This document shows, piece by piece, positions 43,031 through 56,974 of a stretch of DNA of 64,000 nt. Made by a program: the position numbers and the translations under genes. This DNA comes from JAEUOS01 sp965279115 (lineage in GTDB: Bacteria; Pseudomonadota; Gammaproteobacteria; Burkholderiales; JAEUOS01). Below the pieces are notes generated by a model. That model was not told the DNA's origin, did not search any database, and was given only the letters and a program-made list of their open reading frames with translations. The first letter of the stretch is position 1. Every line of letters starts with the position of its first letter. The DNA lies in contig OZ257137.1 in the NCBI GenBank assembly GCA_965279115.1, forward strand, positions 6,572,001 to 6,636,000, read 5' to 3'.

Positions 43031-43783
43031 TCAGTGCGCCTGCGCTTGGCCGTGCTTGTAGCGCACGTCGTTGAGCAGGCGATGAATCTCGGCCTTGACG
43101 ACCGCATAGCACTCGCAGGCCTTCGCTTCCAGCCCGCTGCGGTCGATTACCGAGATATGGCCACGCCGGTAGCGGATGAAGCCCGCTTCCTGGAGGCGGC
43201 CCGCCGCCTCGGTGATGCCTTCGCGCCGCACCCCCAGCATGCCGGCCACCAGCTCCTGGGTCATCACCAGTTCGCTCGAGGATATGCGGTCAAGGGTGAG
43301 CAGGAACCAGCGGCAGAGCTGCTGCTCCACCGAATGATGCCGGTTGCAGGCCGCGGTTTGCGACATCTGCGTCAGCAAGGCCTGGGTATAGCGCAGCAGC
43401 AGGCGCTGCAACAACCCGCCGCGTGCGAACTCTTCCTTGACCAGGCGCGCCGGCAGGCGGTAGCCATGCCCCGCGGTCTGCACCACCGCCGAACTCGGGG
43501 TGGTGTTGCCGCCCATGAAGATGGAAATCCCGACCACGCCTTCGTTGCCCACCCCGGCGGTCTCGGCCGAGGCGCCGGTGGCCAGCACATAGTGCAGCGA
43601 GACGATGGCGGTGGTCGGAAAATACACATGCGCAAGCGTGCTGCCGGGTTCGTAGAGCACCTCGCCCAAGGGCATGGCCACGCGTTCAAGCGCGCCGGCG
43701 AGACGCTCGAAATCGTCGAGCGGCAGGGCCGCGAGCAGGTGGTTCTGGTCCGGGCTGAAACCCGCGGGCGCGGCGCCGGTCAT
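43031..43783 (-). CDS. Crp/Fnr-family transcriptional regulator (copy 1)
   Basis: 250 residues. A cyclic-nucleotide-type beta roll (20-140: FERLAGALERVAMPLGEVLYEPG, HVYFPTTAIVSL) is followed by a long helix and a winged HTH (MTQELVAGMLGVRREGITEAAGRLQ). There is no Fe-S cysteine cluster like FNR and no obvious haem ligand. The recognition helix keeps CRP-like Arg-Glu (RRE) but has Glu where CRP has Arg185. The gene starts 1 nt after the PAS regulator stop, third in a kinase - regulator - Crp operon. Candidate binder of the window's GTKCG-N4-CGMAC sites. Confidence 0.93.
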   Translation of the reverse strand: MTGAAPAGFSPDQNHLLAALPLDDFERLAGALERVAMPLGEVLYEPGSTLAHVYFPTTAIVSLHYVLATGASAETAGVGNEGVVGISIFMGGNTTPSSAVVQTAGHGYRLPARLVKEEFARGGLLQRLLLRYTQALLTQMSQTAACNRHHSVEQQLCRWFLLTLDRISSSELVMTQELVAGMLGVRREGITEAAGRLQEAGFIRYRRGHISVIDRSGLEAKACECYAVVKAEIHRLLNDVRYKHGQAQAH

Positions 43784-43784
43784 G

Positions 43785-44611
43785 TCAGTGCTTTCCAGTG
43801 AGCTCGACGCCGATCCCGCGGTAGCCGATGAAACGGCATGACTCGCTGAACATCGGCTCCCCGCTCACCTGGAACCGGCGCAGCGCGCCATCGGCCTCGA
43901 CACGGGTGAAGACGAGATCGAGAAACGGCTGGCGGCTGCCAATGGCCTCCTGCAGGGCGGAACGTTCATCCTCGTTCCATCCGCCTGACAGGGAGCCGGC
44001 CGCATCGCCGACCGCGGGGCCGACCAGGGGGCCGACCTGGATGCCCATCATCTCCTGGACCGGCCCGGAAATCTTGGTGAAGGCCCCTTGCGCGTCCTGC
44101 TCCCAATACCAGTCGGACGCCAGTTCGGTGAGGCTGCGAAAGCGTGCCTCGCTTTCGCGCAATTCCGCGGTGCGCTCCTGCACCGCTTGCTCCAGGCGCT
44201 TGTTGTAGTCGACCAGCTTCCTGTACAGAAGCCGGCCCTCGAGCATGTTGCGGATGCGCATGCGCACCTCGGCCAGGTCGAAGGGCTTGCTGACGAAGTC
44301 GCGCGCACCGGCGTCGAGCGCGCGCAGCTTGTGTCCCGGCTGGGCGGTGACGACGATCACCGGCAGGTACCGGTCGGTCAGGCTGGTCTTCAACGCGGCC
44401 ATCACCTGGAAGCCGTCCATGCCCGGCATCTGCAGGTCGAGCAGGATCGCGTCGAAACTGTGCTGACGGTGCAGCGCGCAGACTTCCTTCGGGTTCATGG
44501 TCGAGGACACCCGGGTATATCCGGCGCCCGCGAGCAACTCCGTCAGGAGGCTGATGTTGACCTCCTGGTCGTCAACAATAAGGATCCCGGCATTGAGGAT
44601 TTCCTCGGTGG

Positions 44612-44621
<10 letters not shown>
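43785..44621 (-). CDS. Response regulator with C-terminal PAS domain
   Basis: 278 residues. Receiver 10-130 (LIVDDQE; phospho-acceptor Asp62 in ILLDLQMPGMDG; Lys in FVSKPF), a coiled-coil linker (RLLYRKLVDYNKRLEQAVQERTAEL region), then a PAS-like sensor (ARFRSLTELASDWYWEQDAQG). It has no DNA-binding or GGDEF output, so it may pass signals by protein contact. It overlaps the upstream kinase gene by 10 nt. Confidence 0.9.
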
Positions 44622-46261
<1,640 letters not shown>

Positions 46262-46441
46262 CGGGGAACCCGACACGGTGCTCGCGCGGCCGATGCATCG
46301 CGAAACGCGGAAATACCTTCGAATTTACCCATGTGCATGTATGACGCGCTTCAGTTTCAAGGATCGGAGGGTTGGGGACGCCGGCCAATCCGGCACGCGA
46401 ACGCCTTCGCGCCAGCGTGGGCAGGTCCGCAACGGCTGGAG

Positions 46442-46483
46442 ATGTTGCCCGATAGCATGCGCGTCATCTGTGCGGTACCGCGC
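46442..46483 (-). promoter_or_regulatory. Crp/Fnr-type site with -10 box, kinase-regulator-Crp operon
   Basis: Read on the minus strand GCGCG-GTAC-CGCAC, then AGATG and, 22 nt after the core, CAACAT (46447-46442), the same hexamer as at 24145 and 10073. The leader to 46261 is about 175 nt and contains no recognised gene. Confidence 0.6.
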
Positions 46484-46554
46484 ATAAGGCAATGCCGTTG
46501 GCAGTCTGCAACCGCAGCGCGCAGCCGACGCGCCCGCGGCAACTGGATCGATTT

Positions 46555-47355
46555 CTAGCCCGCCAGTGCTTCCTTGGCCTGTTCCCATGCCTTCGTCAGT
46601 CCGGTACTGCGGCGGGCATAGGCATCGCGTACGCGCTTGGTACGCACTTCGAGGCCGGCCTTGAACTCGTCCTTGGCACGGGCGACCTGTACCTTGAGTT
46701 CGTCGAGCTTGGCTTCGGCCTCACCTTCGAGGTCGTCGAGGCGCTGCTTCGAACGCCTGGCCGCCGCATCCAGGGCCGCTTTTGCCGTCGCCAGCTTGCC
46801 CTCGAGCTTCACCTTGGCATCGCCCGAGGAGCGCTTCACCTCGGCCTTGAGCAATGCGTATTCCGACTTCATGACCGCCACTTCGCCGTCGAACTGCTCT
46901 TCGGCGATGTCGGCGCGCGCACGGCGGAACACCACACCACCCAGCGCCTCCATCTGCGAATCGACCGGCACCGTCCATTCCTCCTCGACTTCGGCGATCA
47001 CGGCCACCTTGCCCGGCGCGAGGTCGCGTTCGGCCTGCTCAAGAAATTCGAGCCCGACGCCCGCCACCCAGAAATCGCGCACCGCGCCGGCGATGGTGCC
47101 GGTCACCGCACCCACCACCAGGCCGACCGGGCCGGCCAGGAGGCCGATCAGGCTGCCCACGGCGAGGCCTACCCCTGCGCCCATGCCGCCCTGCCCCATG
47201 CCTTCCTTGATTTCCACCTTGCCGGCGGCGTCGCGCGCAATCACGCCGATGCCGTAGACGGTGATGCCGCCCTCGGCGTGCAACTGGCGCATCGCGCGGG
47301 TGCCCTCATTGGCTTTTGCTTCACTGTCGAATATGACGACCAACATGCGGTTCAT
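46555..47355 (-). CDS. DUF1269-family membrane protein with coiled-coil tail
   Basis: 266 residues. N-terminal ferredoxin-like unit (MLVVIFDSEAKANEGTRAM), a Gly-rich hydrophobic hairpin (about 55-92: GLAVGSLIGLLAGPVGLVVG), a second soluble unit (KVAVIAEVEEEWTVPVD), then a charged coiled coil (155-260, with KVKLEGKLATAKAALDAAAR). DUF1269 members are stress-associated and uncharacterised. It follows the PRC-barrel gene, whose tail is also coiled coil. Confidence 0.85.
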   Translation of the reverse strand: MNRMLVVIFDSEAKANEGTRAMRQLHAEGGITVYGIGVIARDAAGKVEIKEGMGQGGMGAGVGLAVGSLIGLLAGPVGLVVGAVTGTIAGAVRDFWVAGVGLEFLEQAERDLAPGKVAVIAEVEEEWTVPVDSQMEALGGVVFRRARADIAEEQFDGEVAVMKSEYALLKAEVKRSSGDAKVKLEGKLATAKAALDAAARRSKQRLDDLEGEAEAKLDELKVQVARAKDEFKAGLEVRTKRVRDAYARRSTGLTKAWEQAKEALAG

Positions 47356-47462
47356 GTGAACTCCCGGGTTGAACGGTCCCCATCCGCAAGGCGGCAAGGG
47401 ACCGGATACAGCGATTCAATGGCGGCGCCCGCGCGTACGGGGGCGCCGCGTTGCCTGGGTTT

Positions 47463-48140
47463 TCAGGCGGTGGCTTTTTCGATCGACAGCCTGACCCGCG
47501 CTATGGCCTTGCTGACGTCGCTTTCGAACTCGCGCCATTTCTTCTCGCCGGCGCGCTTGAGTTCGGCCAGCTTGTCTTCGGCGGCCTTCATGTCCTGGCG
47601 CACGGTCACCATCTCGCGGTCCATTTTCACCTTGGCCTCGCCGGTGGCGGCGCTGGCCTTTTTCTCGACTTCGGTGATTTTTTCCCTGGTCTTGGCGATG
47701 TCCTGCTCGGCGCGCGCGACGAACTGGTCGCGCCGCGTGGTGTCGGTGGCATAGACGAAGGCAGGCATCGCCTTCAACGCAGCCTTGGTGCCGCCCGGCA
47801 GGAGGATCCGGTTGCCCTGTTCGCGGATCTGCGCGATCGGAATGGCCACATCGTGCTTGCCCATGCCGAGAAAGCCGCCCGCCCCGATGATCAGGTAGGA
47901 CACATACTTCTCGGGCGTGATGATGATGTCGTCGACCTTGCCGATCTTTTCGCCCGAGTCGTTGTAGACGGTCTTGCCGAGAACACCTTTCTTGACGCTC
48001 CAGCCCCTGGCGACCTCGGTGACCTCGGCCACCGCCACACCCATGGTCGTGGTGGATCCGGCCACCTGCGCGACGGCAGAACCCGCATTGCCAAGCAGCC
48101 CGGCCGCGCCGAGCGCCGCGATCATCAATGTTTTTTTCAT
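47463..48140 (-). CDS. Exported PRC-barrel protein with coiled-coil tail
   Basis: 225 residues: a signal peptide (cleavage near SAVAQ), PRC-barrel (48-125: KGVLGKTVYNDSGEKIGKVD, SYLIIGAGGFLGMGKHDVAI), then a coiled coil (145-225) rich in Lys/Glu. GATCCGATTC precedes the ATG, so the ribosome site is AGGAT-like. A palindrome lies 107 nt upstream. Confidence 0.9.
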   Translation of the reverse strand: MKKTLMIAALGAAGLLGNAGSAVAQVAGSTTTMGVAVAEVTEVARGWSVKKGVLGKTVYNDSGEKIGKVDDIIITPEKYVSYLIIGAGGFLGMGKHDVAIPIAQIREQGNRILLPGGTKAALKAMPAFVYATDTTRRDQFVARAEQDIAKTREKITEVEKKASAATGEAKVKMDREMVTVRQDMKAAEDKLAELKRAGEKKWREFESDVSKAIARVRLSIEKATA

Positions 48141-48246
48141 GAATCGGATCCTTTCAGGATCGTTGGAGGTTTCATTGGCGCAGTCCGCACGCATGTGCCG
48201 GGCGCCACCCAGCGGCCACTTTCGACGATCGCGGCGCTGCAAGTCG

Positions 48247-48260
48247 GTTCGCCAGCGAAC
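48247..48260 (-). promoter_or_regulatory. Crp/Fnr-type palindrome upstream of PRC-barrel gene
   Basis: GTTCG-CCAG-CGAAC, perfect arms, 107 nt from the 48140 start. The hexamer at 22 nt (CGAAAG) is a poor -10, so the exact promoter is unclear. The site is 10 nt from the plus-strand site at 48271. Confidence 0.62.
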
Positions 48261-48270
48261 ACAGCGATGT

Positions 48271-48312
48271 GCGCGCTGGCGCACCGAATCAGGCGCCGGA
48301 ATCGCGCACGCT
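48271..48312 (+). promoter_or_regulatory. Crp/Fnr-type site with -10 box, oxidoreductase operon
   Basis: GCGCG-CTGG-CGCAC (one mismatch in the upstream half), then 22 nt and CACGCT (48307-48312). It points at the 48389 gene. Confidence 0.6.
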
Positions 48313-48388
48313 CGGCACAAGGCTCGCAAACCCGCGCCGCAACGCCGCCCGGCAACACTGCCTGCGGCCGATTCAAAGGACTCCCGCC

Positions 48389-49501
48389 ATGCCCCCCACC
48401 GCCCTTATCGAAGCACGCGCGGAACGATCCCGCGTCCAGCACCTCAACCACAACCGCCGGGTGGTGCTGGCGGCACGGCCGCGCGGCGCGCCGGTTGCTT
48501 CCGACTTTCGCGTCGAGGACGTTGCCGTGCCGCAGCCGGCGGATGGCGAGGTGCTGCTGCGCACCCTGTATCTCTCGCTCGATCCCTACATGCGCGGTCG
48601 CATGAACGAAGCCCGCTCATACGCGGCGCCGCTCGCCATCGGTCAGGTGATGGGCGGCGGCACGGTATCGCGCGTCGAAGAGTCGCGCCATGCCGGCTTT
48701 GCGATCGGCGACCTGGTACTGGGTTACAGCGGCTGGCAGCATTACGCCATCTCCGACGGGATCGACTTGTCAACCCTGGATCCCGGCACGCAGCATCCGT
48801 CGCTCGCCCTGGGACTCCTGGGCATGCCCGGTTTCACCGCCTACATGGGCCTTCTGGACATCGGCCAGCCGGCCGCCGGCGAAACACTGGTGGTCGCCGC
48901 GGCCAGCGGGCCGGTCGGCTCGGTGGTGGGCCAGATCGCCCGCATGCGCGGCTGCCGCGTGGTCGGCATTGCCGGCGGCGCCGACAAATGCCGCTACGTG
49001 GTCGATGAACTGGGGTTTGATGCCTGCCTGGACCGGCGCAGCGCCAATCTGCGCCGCGATCTCGCGCTGGCCTGCCCGCGCGGCATCGACATCTACTTCG
49101 AGAATGTCGGCGGCGTGGTCTTCGACGCGGTATTGCCGCTGCTCAATGCCAGGGCGCGCGTGCCCTTGTGCGGCCTGGTCGCACACTATAACGACAGCAG
49201 CCTGCCGCCGGGCCCGGATCGCCTCGGCATGCTGATGGGAAACCTGCTTGCCAGACGCATCCGCATGCAGGGCTTCATCATCTATGACGACTACGGGCCG
49301 CGCCACGGCGAGTTCAAAGCCCAGATGAGCGCCTGGCTGGCGGAAGGCAAGATCAAGTTCCGCGAGCAGGTCATCGACGGCCTGGAGAATGCACCGCAGG
49401 CGTTCATCGGGATGCTCGAAGGCCGCAATTTCGGCAAGCTGATCGTGCGGGTGCCGAATGACCAGCATGACCACCTGTTCGCGCCCGATGCCGGCAGGTA
49501 A
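48389..49501 (+). CDS. NADP-dependent zinc-free alcohol dehydrogenase-like oxidoreductase (CurA/PTGR type)
   Basis: 370 residues of the MDR superfamily leukotriene B4 dehydrogenase / CurA group. An N-terminal GroES-like domain has SLDPYMRGRM. The cofactor domain has GLLGMPGFTAYMGL and the nucleotide loop AAASGPVGSVVGQIA, then DIYFENVGGVVFDAVL and GFIIYDDY. It lacks zinc ligands. It reduces activated double bonds such as enones or aldehydes from lipid oxidation, fitting a stress role. AAGGA lies 8 nt before the ATG. Confidence 0.92.
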   Translation: MPPTALIEARAERSRVQHLNHNRRVVLAARPRGAPVASDFRVEDVAVPQPADGEVLLRTLYLSLDPYMRGRMNEARSYAAPLAIGQVMGGGTVSRVEESRHAGFAIGDLVLGYSGWQHYAISDGIDLSTLDPGTQHPSLALGLLGMPGFTAYMGLLDIGQPAAGETLVVAAASGPVGSVVGQIARMRGCRVVGIAGGADKCRYVVDELGFDACLDRRSANLRRDLALACPRGIDIYFENVGGVVFDAVLPLLNARARVPLCGLVAHYNDSSLPPGPDRLGMLMGNLLARRIRMQGFIIYDDYGPRHGEFKAQMSAWLAEGKIKFREQVIDGLENAPQAFIGMLEGRNFGKLIVRVPNDQHDHLFAPDAGR

Positions 49502-50285
49502 CCCGGCGGCCGGAACGCGCGCGACGCGCCTGCCGCCGGCCACCCGCCATGGCGCGCCTCCCGCGGCCCCCGCGCCGCGCGCGCGGCAAACGGCCCACAA
49601 GCGCCTGGAGCGGCATCGCACCGAGCGTATCGGCTGGGTGCGCGCCGCGGTGCTTGGCGCCAACGACGGCATCGTCTCCACTGCAAGTCTCCTGATCGGC
49701 GTGGCCGCGGCCAACGCAGCGCCCGCGCAACTGTTGCTGACCGGCGTTGCGGGCCTGGTGGCCGGCGCGATGGCCATGGCTGCCGGCGAGTACGTATCGG
49801 TGCATTCGCAGCGCGACACCGAACAGGCAGAGCTGGCGCGCGAAGCGGCTGAACTGCTGCGCGACCCGGAGGCCGAGTTGCTCGAACTGACCGCCATCTA
49901 TGTCGGCCGCGGCCTTTCCGCGGACCTGGCCGCACAGGTCGCCCGGGCGTTGACCGCCAATGATGCGCTGTCGGCCCATGCGCGTGACGAACTCGGCATC
50001 ACCGACGTCCAGCGCGCGCGGCCGGTGCAGGCCGCACTGGCATCGGCCGCCTGCTTCGCCACCGGAGCAGCCCTGCCGCTGGGTGTCACCGCCCTGGTGC
50101 CTTCCGGCGCGGTGATCGGGTGGATCGCCGCGACTTCACTGGTCTTCCTGGCCGGACTGGGCGGCCTCGCCGCCCAGTCGGGTGGCGCCCCCAAGGCGGC
50201 GGGCGCATGGCGCGTGGCATTCTGGGGCGCCCTGGCGATGGGCATCACGGCCGCCACCGGGCGACTGTTCGGCGCCATCGTCTGA
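49488..50285 (+). CDS. VIT1/CCC1-family Fe2+/Mn2+ transporter
   Basis: About 265 residues. A Pro/Ala/Arg-rich N-terminus precedes the family core ERIGWVRAAVLGANDGIVST, then AGLVAGAMAMAAGEYVSVHS with the conserved Met/Glu metal-site residues. A cytoplasmic helix follows (QAELAREAAELLRDPEAELL), and three C-terminal membrane helices. It exports Fe2+ or Mn2+ from the cytoplasm. The start is uncertain, as it slightly overlaps the preceding gene. Confidence 0.9.
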   Translation: MPAGNPAAGTRATRLPPATRHGAPPAAPAPRARQTAHKRLERHRTERIGWVRAAVLGANDGIVSTASLLIGVAAANAAPAQLLLTGVAGLVAGAMAMAAGEYVSVHSQRDTEQAELAREAAELLRDPEAELLELTAIYVGRGLSADLAAQVARALTANDALSAHARDELGITDVQRARPVQAALASAACFATGAALPLGVTALVPSGAVIGWIAATSLVFLAGLGGLAAQSGGAPKAAGAWRVAFWGALAMGITAATGRLFGAIV

Positions 50286-50403
50286 CGCGCCCGGCGCAGC
50301 CACCCATCCATCCGGGCGAGCGCAGGCCGGCGCGCGCCGCATCCATACCCCCCGCGCGGGCGTTCGGTGCCATCATCCAACCTTCAATTTCAAGGCACTC
50401 CGC

Positions 50404-52998
<2,595 letters not shown>

Positions 52999-53036
52999 GG
53001 CGCGGACTTAGCGCCTGCGCCGGACGCACAAGCCGC

Positions 53037-55400
53037 TCAGGCGACGCCGGGCCAGCGCCAGCTGGTGATCTCCGGCATGTCCACGCCCTCGCGTTCTATC
53101 CAGGTGCGGTGCGCCTTGAGCTTTTCAGCCAGTTCCGCCTTGAGTGCGGCGCCATCCTCACTGGTGGCCGGCAGGCGGTCGACGGCGTCCATCACCAGAT
53201 GAAAGCGGTCCAGGTCGTTGAGCACGGTCATGTCGAAAGCGGTGGTGATGGTGCCCTCCTCCTTGTAGCCACGCACGTGCAGGCGTTCCTGGCCGGGCCG
53301 CCGATAGGTGAGGCGATGGATCAGCCATGGATAGCCGTGGAATGCGAATACCACCGGTCGCCCGGGCGGAAAAAACGCTTCGAAGGCGCGGTCGTCGAGC
53401 CCGTGCGGGTGTTCGGCGGCGGGTTGCAGGCGCATCAGGTCGACCACATTGACCACCCGCACCCGTACCGCGGGCAGGCGTTCGCGCAGGATGGACACCG
53501 CAGCCAGGGTCTCCAGGGTCGGCACGTCGCCGGCACAGGCCATCACGATGTCCGGTCCGTCCCTGCCTTCATTGCCGGCCCAGTGCCAGATGCCGATGCC
53601 ATTCGCCACGTGGTCGGCGGCATCGGCCATCGCCAGCCATTGCGGCGAAGGGTGCTTGCCGGCGATCACCACGTTGACCAGGTGGCGGCTCCTCAGGCAC
53701 TGGTCCATCACCGCCAGCAGGCAGTTCGCATCCGGCGGCAGGTAGACGCGCACCACCGACGCCTTCTTGTTGACCACATGGTCGATGAAGCCGGGGTCCT
53801 GGTGCGAAAAGCCGTTGTGGTCCTGGCGCCAGACATGCGAGGCCAGCAGGTAGTTGAGCGAGGCGATCGGTCGCCGCCACGGCAGGCCGGCCGACACCTT
53901 GAGCCATTTGGCGTGCTGGTTGAACATCGAGGTGACGATGTGGATGAAGGCCTCATACGAATTGAACAGGCCATGCCTGCCGGTCAGCAGGTAGCCCTCC
54001 AGCCAGCCCTCGCACTGGTGCTCGGAGAGCATTTCCATCACCCGCCCGGTGGGGGCGAGGAATTCGTCGTCCGCAATGACTTCCGCGTCCCATTGACGAT
54101 CGGTCGCTTCGAACACCGCACCCAGGCCGTTGGACAAGGTCTCGTCGGGGCCGAACACCCTGAAGTTGCGCGCCCTGTCGTTGTTCTCGATGATGTCACG
54201 CAGGAAGGGGCCAAGCACACGCGTGTCGCCAGAACCATGCACGCCGGGTCGCGGCACCTCGATGGCATAGTCGCGGAATGCAGGCATCAAAAGGTCCTTG
54301 AGCAGCAATCCGCCGTTGGCATGCGGATTGGCCCCCATGCGCCTCGTGCCGGCCGGCGCCAGCGCCGCCACTTCTGGCACCAGGCGGCCACTGGCGTCGA
54401 ACAATTCCTCCGGCCGGTAGCTGCGCAGCCAGGCCTCAAGCAGGCCCAGGTGCGCGGGATGGGCGGCCGGATCCGCGAGCGGCACCTGGTGGGCGCGGAA
54501 CGTGCCTTCGATGCGGCGCCCATCGACCACTTTCGGTCCGGTCCAGCCTTTCGGCGTGGAGAGCACGATCATCGGCCAGCGCGGCCGGATGAAGCGGCCA
54601 TGCACCCGGGCGTCGTCCTGCATTTCGCGGATCCGGGTGATGACGATGTCGAGCTTGCCGGCCATCGCCTCGTGCATCAGGGCGGGATCGTCGCCTTCGA
54701 CGTAGTAGGGCGTCCAGCCGTAGCCGCGCAACAGCTGGTCGAGCTCGTCATGGCTGATGCGGGCCAGGAGCGCCGGGTTGGCGATCTTGTAGCCATTCAG
54801 GTGCAGGATGGGCAGCACCGCGCCGTCGGTCACCGGATCGAGGAACTTGTTCGAATGCCAGGCCGTGGCCAGCGGGCCGGTCTCGGCCTCGCCGTCGCCG
54901 ATCACGCAGGCCACCACCAGGGCGGGGTTGTCGAACACCGCACCAAAGGCATGGCTGAGCGAGTAGCCGAGCTCGCCCCCCTCATGGATGGAGCCGGGGC
55001 ACTCCGGCGAAGCATGACTGGGAATGCCGCCGGGAAAGGAGAACTGGCGGAACAGCCGGGTGAGCCCTTCGACGTCCTGGCTTATCGCCGGGTATACCTC
55101 GCTGTAGGTCCCCTCGAGATAGGTGTTGGCCACCACCGCCGGCCCGCCATGCCCCGGGCCGCAGATGTAGATCATGTCGAGGTCGAACTTGCGGATCGCG
55201 CGGTTCAAGTGGGCGTAGATGAAATTCTGTCCCGGCGTGGTGCCCCAGTGTCCCAGCAGCATGCGCTTGACATGGGCCAGCGCCAGCGGCTCGCGCAAGA
55301 GCGGATTGGCGCGCAGATAGATCTGACCGACCGAAACGTAATTGGCGGCGCGCCACCAGGCGTCAATTGCGGCGAGCGCCCGGGCGTCGAGGGCTTTCAT
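53037..55400 (-). CDS. xfp: Phosphoketolase (xylulose-5-P/fructose-6-P)
   Basis: 787 residues, full length for a bacterial phosphoketolase. It uses thiamine diphosphate to split xylulose-5-P (or fructose-6-P) to acetyl-P plus glyceraldehyde-3-P (or erythrose-4-P). Visible motifs are LLGHWGTTPGQNFIYAHLNR, GPGHGGPA, the ThDP region VIGDGEAETGPLATAWHSNK, and a C-terminal domain with SHVWRQDHNGFSHQDPGF. The ATG overlaps the transaldolase stop (ATGA). Confidence 0.95.
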   Translation of the reverse strand: MKALDARALAAIDAWWRAANYVSVGQIYLRANPLLREPLALAHVKRMLLGHWGTTPGQNFIYAHLNRAIRKFDLDMIYICGPGHGGPAVVANTYLEGTYSEVYPAISQDVEGLTRLFRQFSFPGGIPSHASPECPGSIHEGGELGYSLSHAFGAVFDNPALVVACVIGDGEAETGPLATAWHSNKFLDPVTDGAVLPILHLNGYKIANPALLARISHDELDQLLRGYGWTPYYVEGDDPALMHEAMAGKLDIVITRIREMQDDARVHGRFIRPRWPMIVLSTPKGWTGPKVVDGRRIEGTFRAHQVPLADPAAHPAHLGLLEAWLRSYRPEELFDASGRLVPEVAALAPAGTRRMGANPHANGGLLLKDLLMPAFRDYAIEVPRPGVHGSGDTRVLGPFLRDIIENNDRARNFRVFGPDETLSNGLGAVFEATDRQWDAEVIADDEFLAPTGRVMEMLSEHQCEGWLEGYLLTGRHGLFNSYEAFIHIVTSMFNQHAKWLKVSAGLPWRRPIASLNYLLASHVWRQDHNGFSHQDPGFIDHVVNKKASVVRVYLPPDANCLLAVMDQCLRSRHLVNVVIAGKHPSPQWLAMADAADHVANGIGIWHWAGNEGRDGPDIVMACAGDVPTLETLAAVSILRERLPAVRVRVVNVVDLMRLQPAAEHPHGLDDRAFEAFFPPGRPVVFAFHGYPWLIHRLTYRRPGQERLHVRGYKEEGTITTAFDMTVLNDLDRFHLVMDAVDRLPATSEDGAALKAELAEKLKAHRTWIEREGVDMPEITSWRWPGVA

Positions 55401-56533
55401 GGCGTTTCCCGCGATGAGGTTGACTGGATCGGTTCGGCAGGTTCGCTGCCTGAGGCCGGGCGCACCAACCGGCTTTTCAGGGCGATGCGGTACAGCAGTT
55501 CATGCCAGGACCGCGCGAAGCTCGCGACGCCCTCGTGTTGCAGGTCGGCGGCCAGGGCCTCGAGATCGACGCCTTCGCGAATGAATTCGGCGAGGGTCAC
55601 CTCGGCATAGGCCTCATCGGGCGGCAGCACGCCATCGAGCACGCCGCGGCTTGCGAAGGCCAGCAGGGTGGCCTCGGGCATGGTGTTGATGGTGCCGGGC
55701 GCGGCAAGCGCCTCCACGTAGAGCGTGTCCCTGACCGTCGGGTCCTTGGTGCCGGTGCTGGCCCACAGCAGGCGCTGCGGCTGCGCGCCCGCGGCGGCGA
55801 GCGCCTTCCAGCGCGGTTGGGCCAGCAGGTCGAGATGCGCCTTGTAGGCATGCATGGCCATGGCGATGCCAAGCCGGTTGCGAAATCCCGGCTGTACCTT
55901 CTGCGCCACCGCCACATCCCAGCGGCTGACAAATACCGAGGCCACAGAGGCCACCCCGGGCCCAAGGCCGGCGGCGAGGCGCCGCTCGATGCCGCGCATG
56001 TAGGCCTCGGCCGCGGCCGTGACCTGCTCGCGCGAGAACAGCAGGGTCACGTTGACCGGAACGCCCTCGAATATCGACTGCTCGATCGCCGCCAGTCCGG
56101 CCGGCGTGCCCGGAATCTTGATGAAGAGGTTGGCCAGTTTCGCGCGCGCGAACAGGCGCCTGGCGGCCAGCGTGGTGGGGGCGGTATCGTCGGCCAGGAG
56201 CGGTGAAACCTCCAGCGAGACCCAGCCATCCCGGCCCGCGCTGGCCGAATGGATGGGGGCAAAAAGGGCCGCCGCGCGGCCGAGATCCTCGATCGCGAGT
56301 TCGTAGAAGAGCGCCTCGCCCTCCTTGCCGTCGGCCGCCTTGACCGATATCGCTTCATCGTAGGCGGCCGAACCTGCGATGGCACGTTCGAAGATCGCCG
56401 GATTGGAGGTGAGCCCGGTGACCGAGTATTCGCGGATATAGCGCGCCAGAGTGCCGCTGTCGAGCATGGAACGCGAGATCGCATCCAGCCATACGCTCTG
56501 GCCCAGCCGGGTCAATGCCTGTACGGAATTCAA
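55397..56533 (-). CDS. tal: Transaldolase
   Basis: 378 residues of the longer transaldolase subfamily. VTGLTSNPAIFERAI near 38, Schiff-base Lys139 in LFIKIPGTPAGL, and VNVTLLFSREQ. It moves a dihydroxyacetone unit between sugar phosphates, supplying pentose phosphates to the phosphoketolase encoded next. The start is TTG, overlapping the TGA of the BON gene; it gives the expected N-terminus (LGQSVWLDAISRSML). Confidence 0.93.
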   Translation of the reverse strand: MNSVQALTRLGQSVWLDAISRSMLDSGTLARYIREYSVTGLTSNPAIFERAIAGSAAYDEAISVKAADGKEGEALFYELAIEDLGRAAALFAPIHSASAGRDGWVSLEVSPLLADDTAPTTLAARRLFARAKLANLFIKIPGTPAGLAAIEQSIFEGVPVNVTLLFSREQVTAAAEAYMRGIERRLAAGLGPGVASVASVFVSRWDVAVAQKVQPGFRNRLGIAMAMHAYKAHLDLLAQPRWKALAAAGAQPQRLLWASTGTKDPTVRDTLYVEALAAPGTINTMPEATLLAFASRGVLDGVLPPDEAYAEVTLAEFIREGVDLEALAADLQHEGVASFARSWHELLYRIALKSRLVRPASGSEPAEPIQSTSSRETP

Positions 56534-56934
56534 AGTCGCGCCGCCGCGTTCGGCGACATACCCGGCGCGCTGCGCCCCATCCCCCCGGTCATCGCGTCGG
56601 GATTGGAGGCCCGCAGCCGGTTTTCAATCCGTTGCACGCCGTTGACCAGGAGGACGATGGCAAGCGAACGATCGACCTGGGCGTGGGTCGCAAGCTCGCC
56701 CGACAGCACCACGTCGCCGCCGCTGGTGCTGACTTTCACGTCATGCAACGGGAACTCGGTTTCCGCCCTGAGCGCCGCGATGACGTTGCGGCTTATGGTG
56801 TCATCATCGATGTTGTAGCCGGACCGGCCGGGCTGTGCGCCGGGCCGCTCGGGCGCATCGCAGCCGGCCAGAACAAATGCCATGCACAACAGCACGGCGA
56901 CCGCCGCGCCCCGACAACCAGGAATGCTTTCCAC
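56530..56934 (-). CDS. BON-domain lipoprotein heading the tal-xfp operon
   Basis: 134 residues from a GTG start with GGAG 8 nt upstream. Lipobox FVLAGC, then one BON domain (DDDTISRNVIAALRAETEF, SGGDVVLSGELATHAQVDRSL, VNGVQRIENRL) and a Gly/Met-rich tail. It overlaps the transaldolase start. A perfect palindrome with -10 box lies 69 nt upstream, so an envelope protein and two central-carbon enzymes share a stress promoter. Confidence 0.87.
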   Translation of the reverse strand: MESIPGCRGAAVAVLLCMAFVLAGCDAPERPGAQPGRSGYNIDDDTISRNVIAALRAETEFPLHDVKVSTSGGDVVLSGELATHAQVDRSLAIVLLVNGVQRIENRLRASNPDAMTGGMGRSAPGMSPNAAARL

Positions 56935-56974
56935 TTGATCAGGCTCCGGGCACTCGTTGCGCACCCTGGGTCCC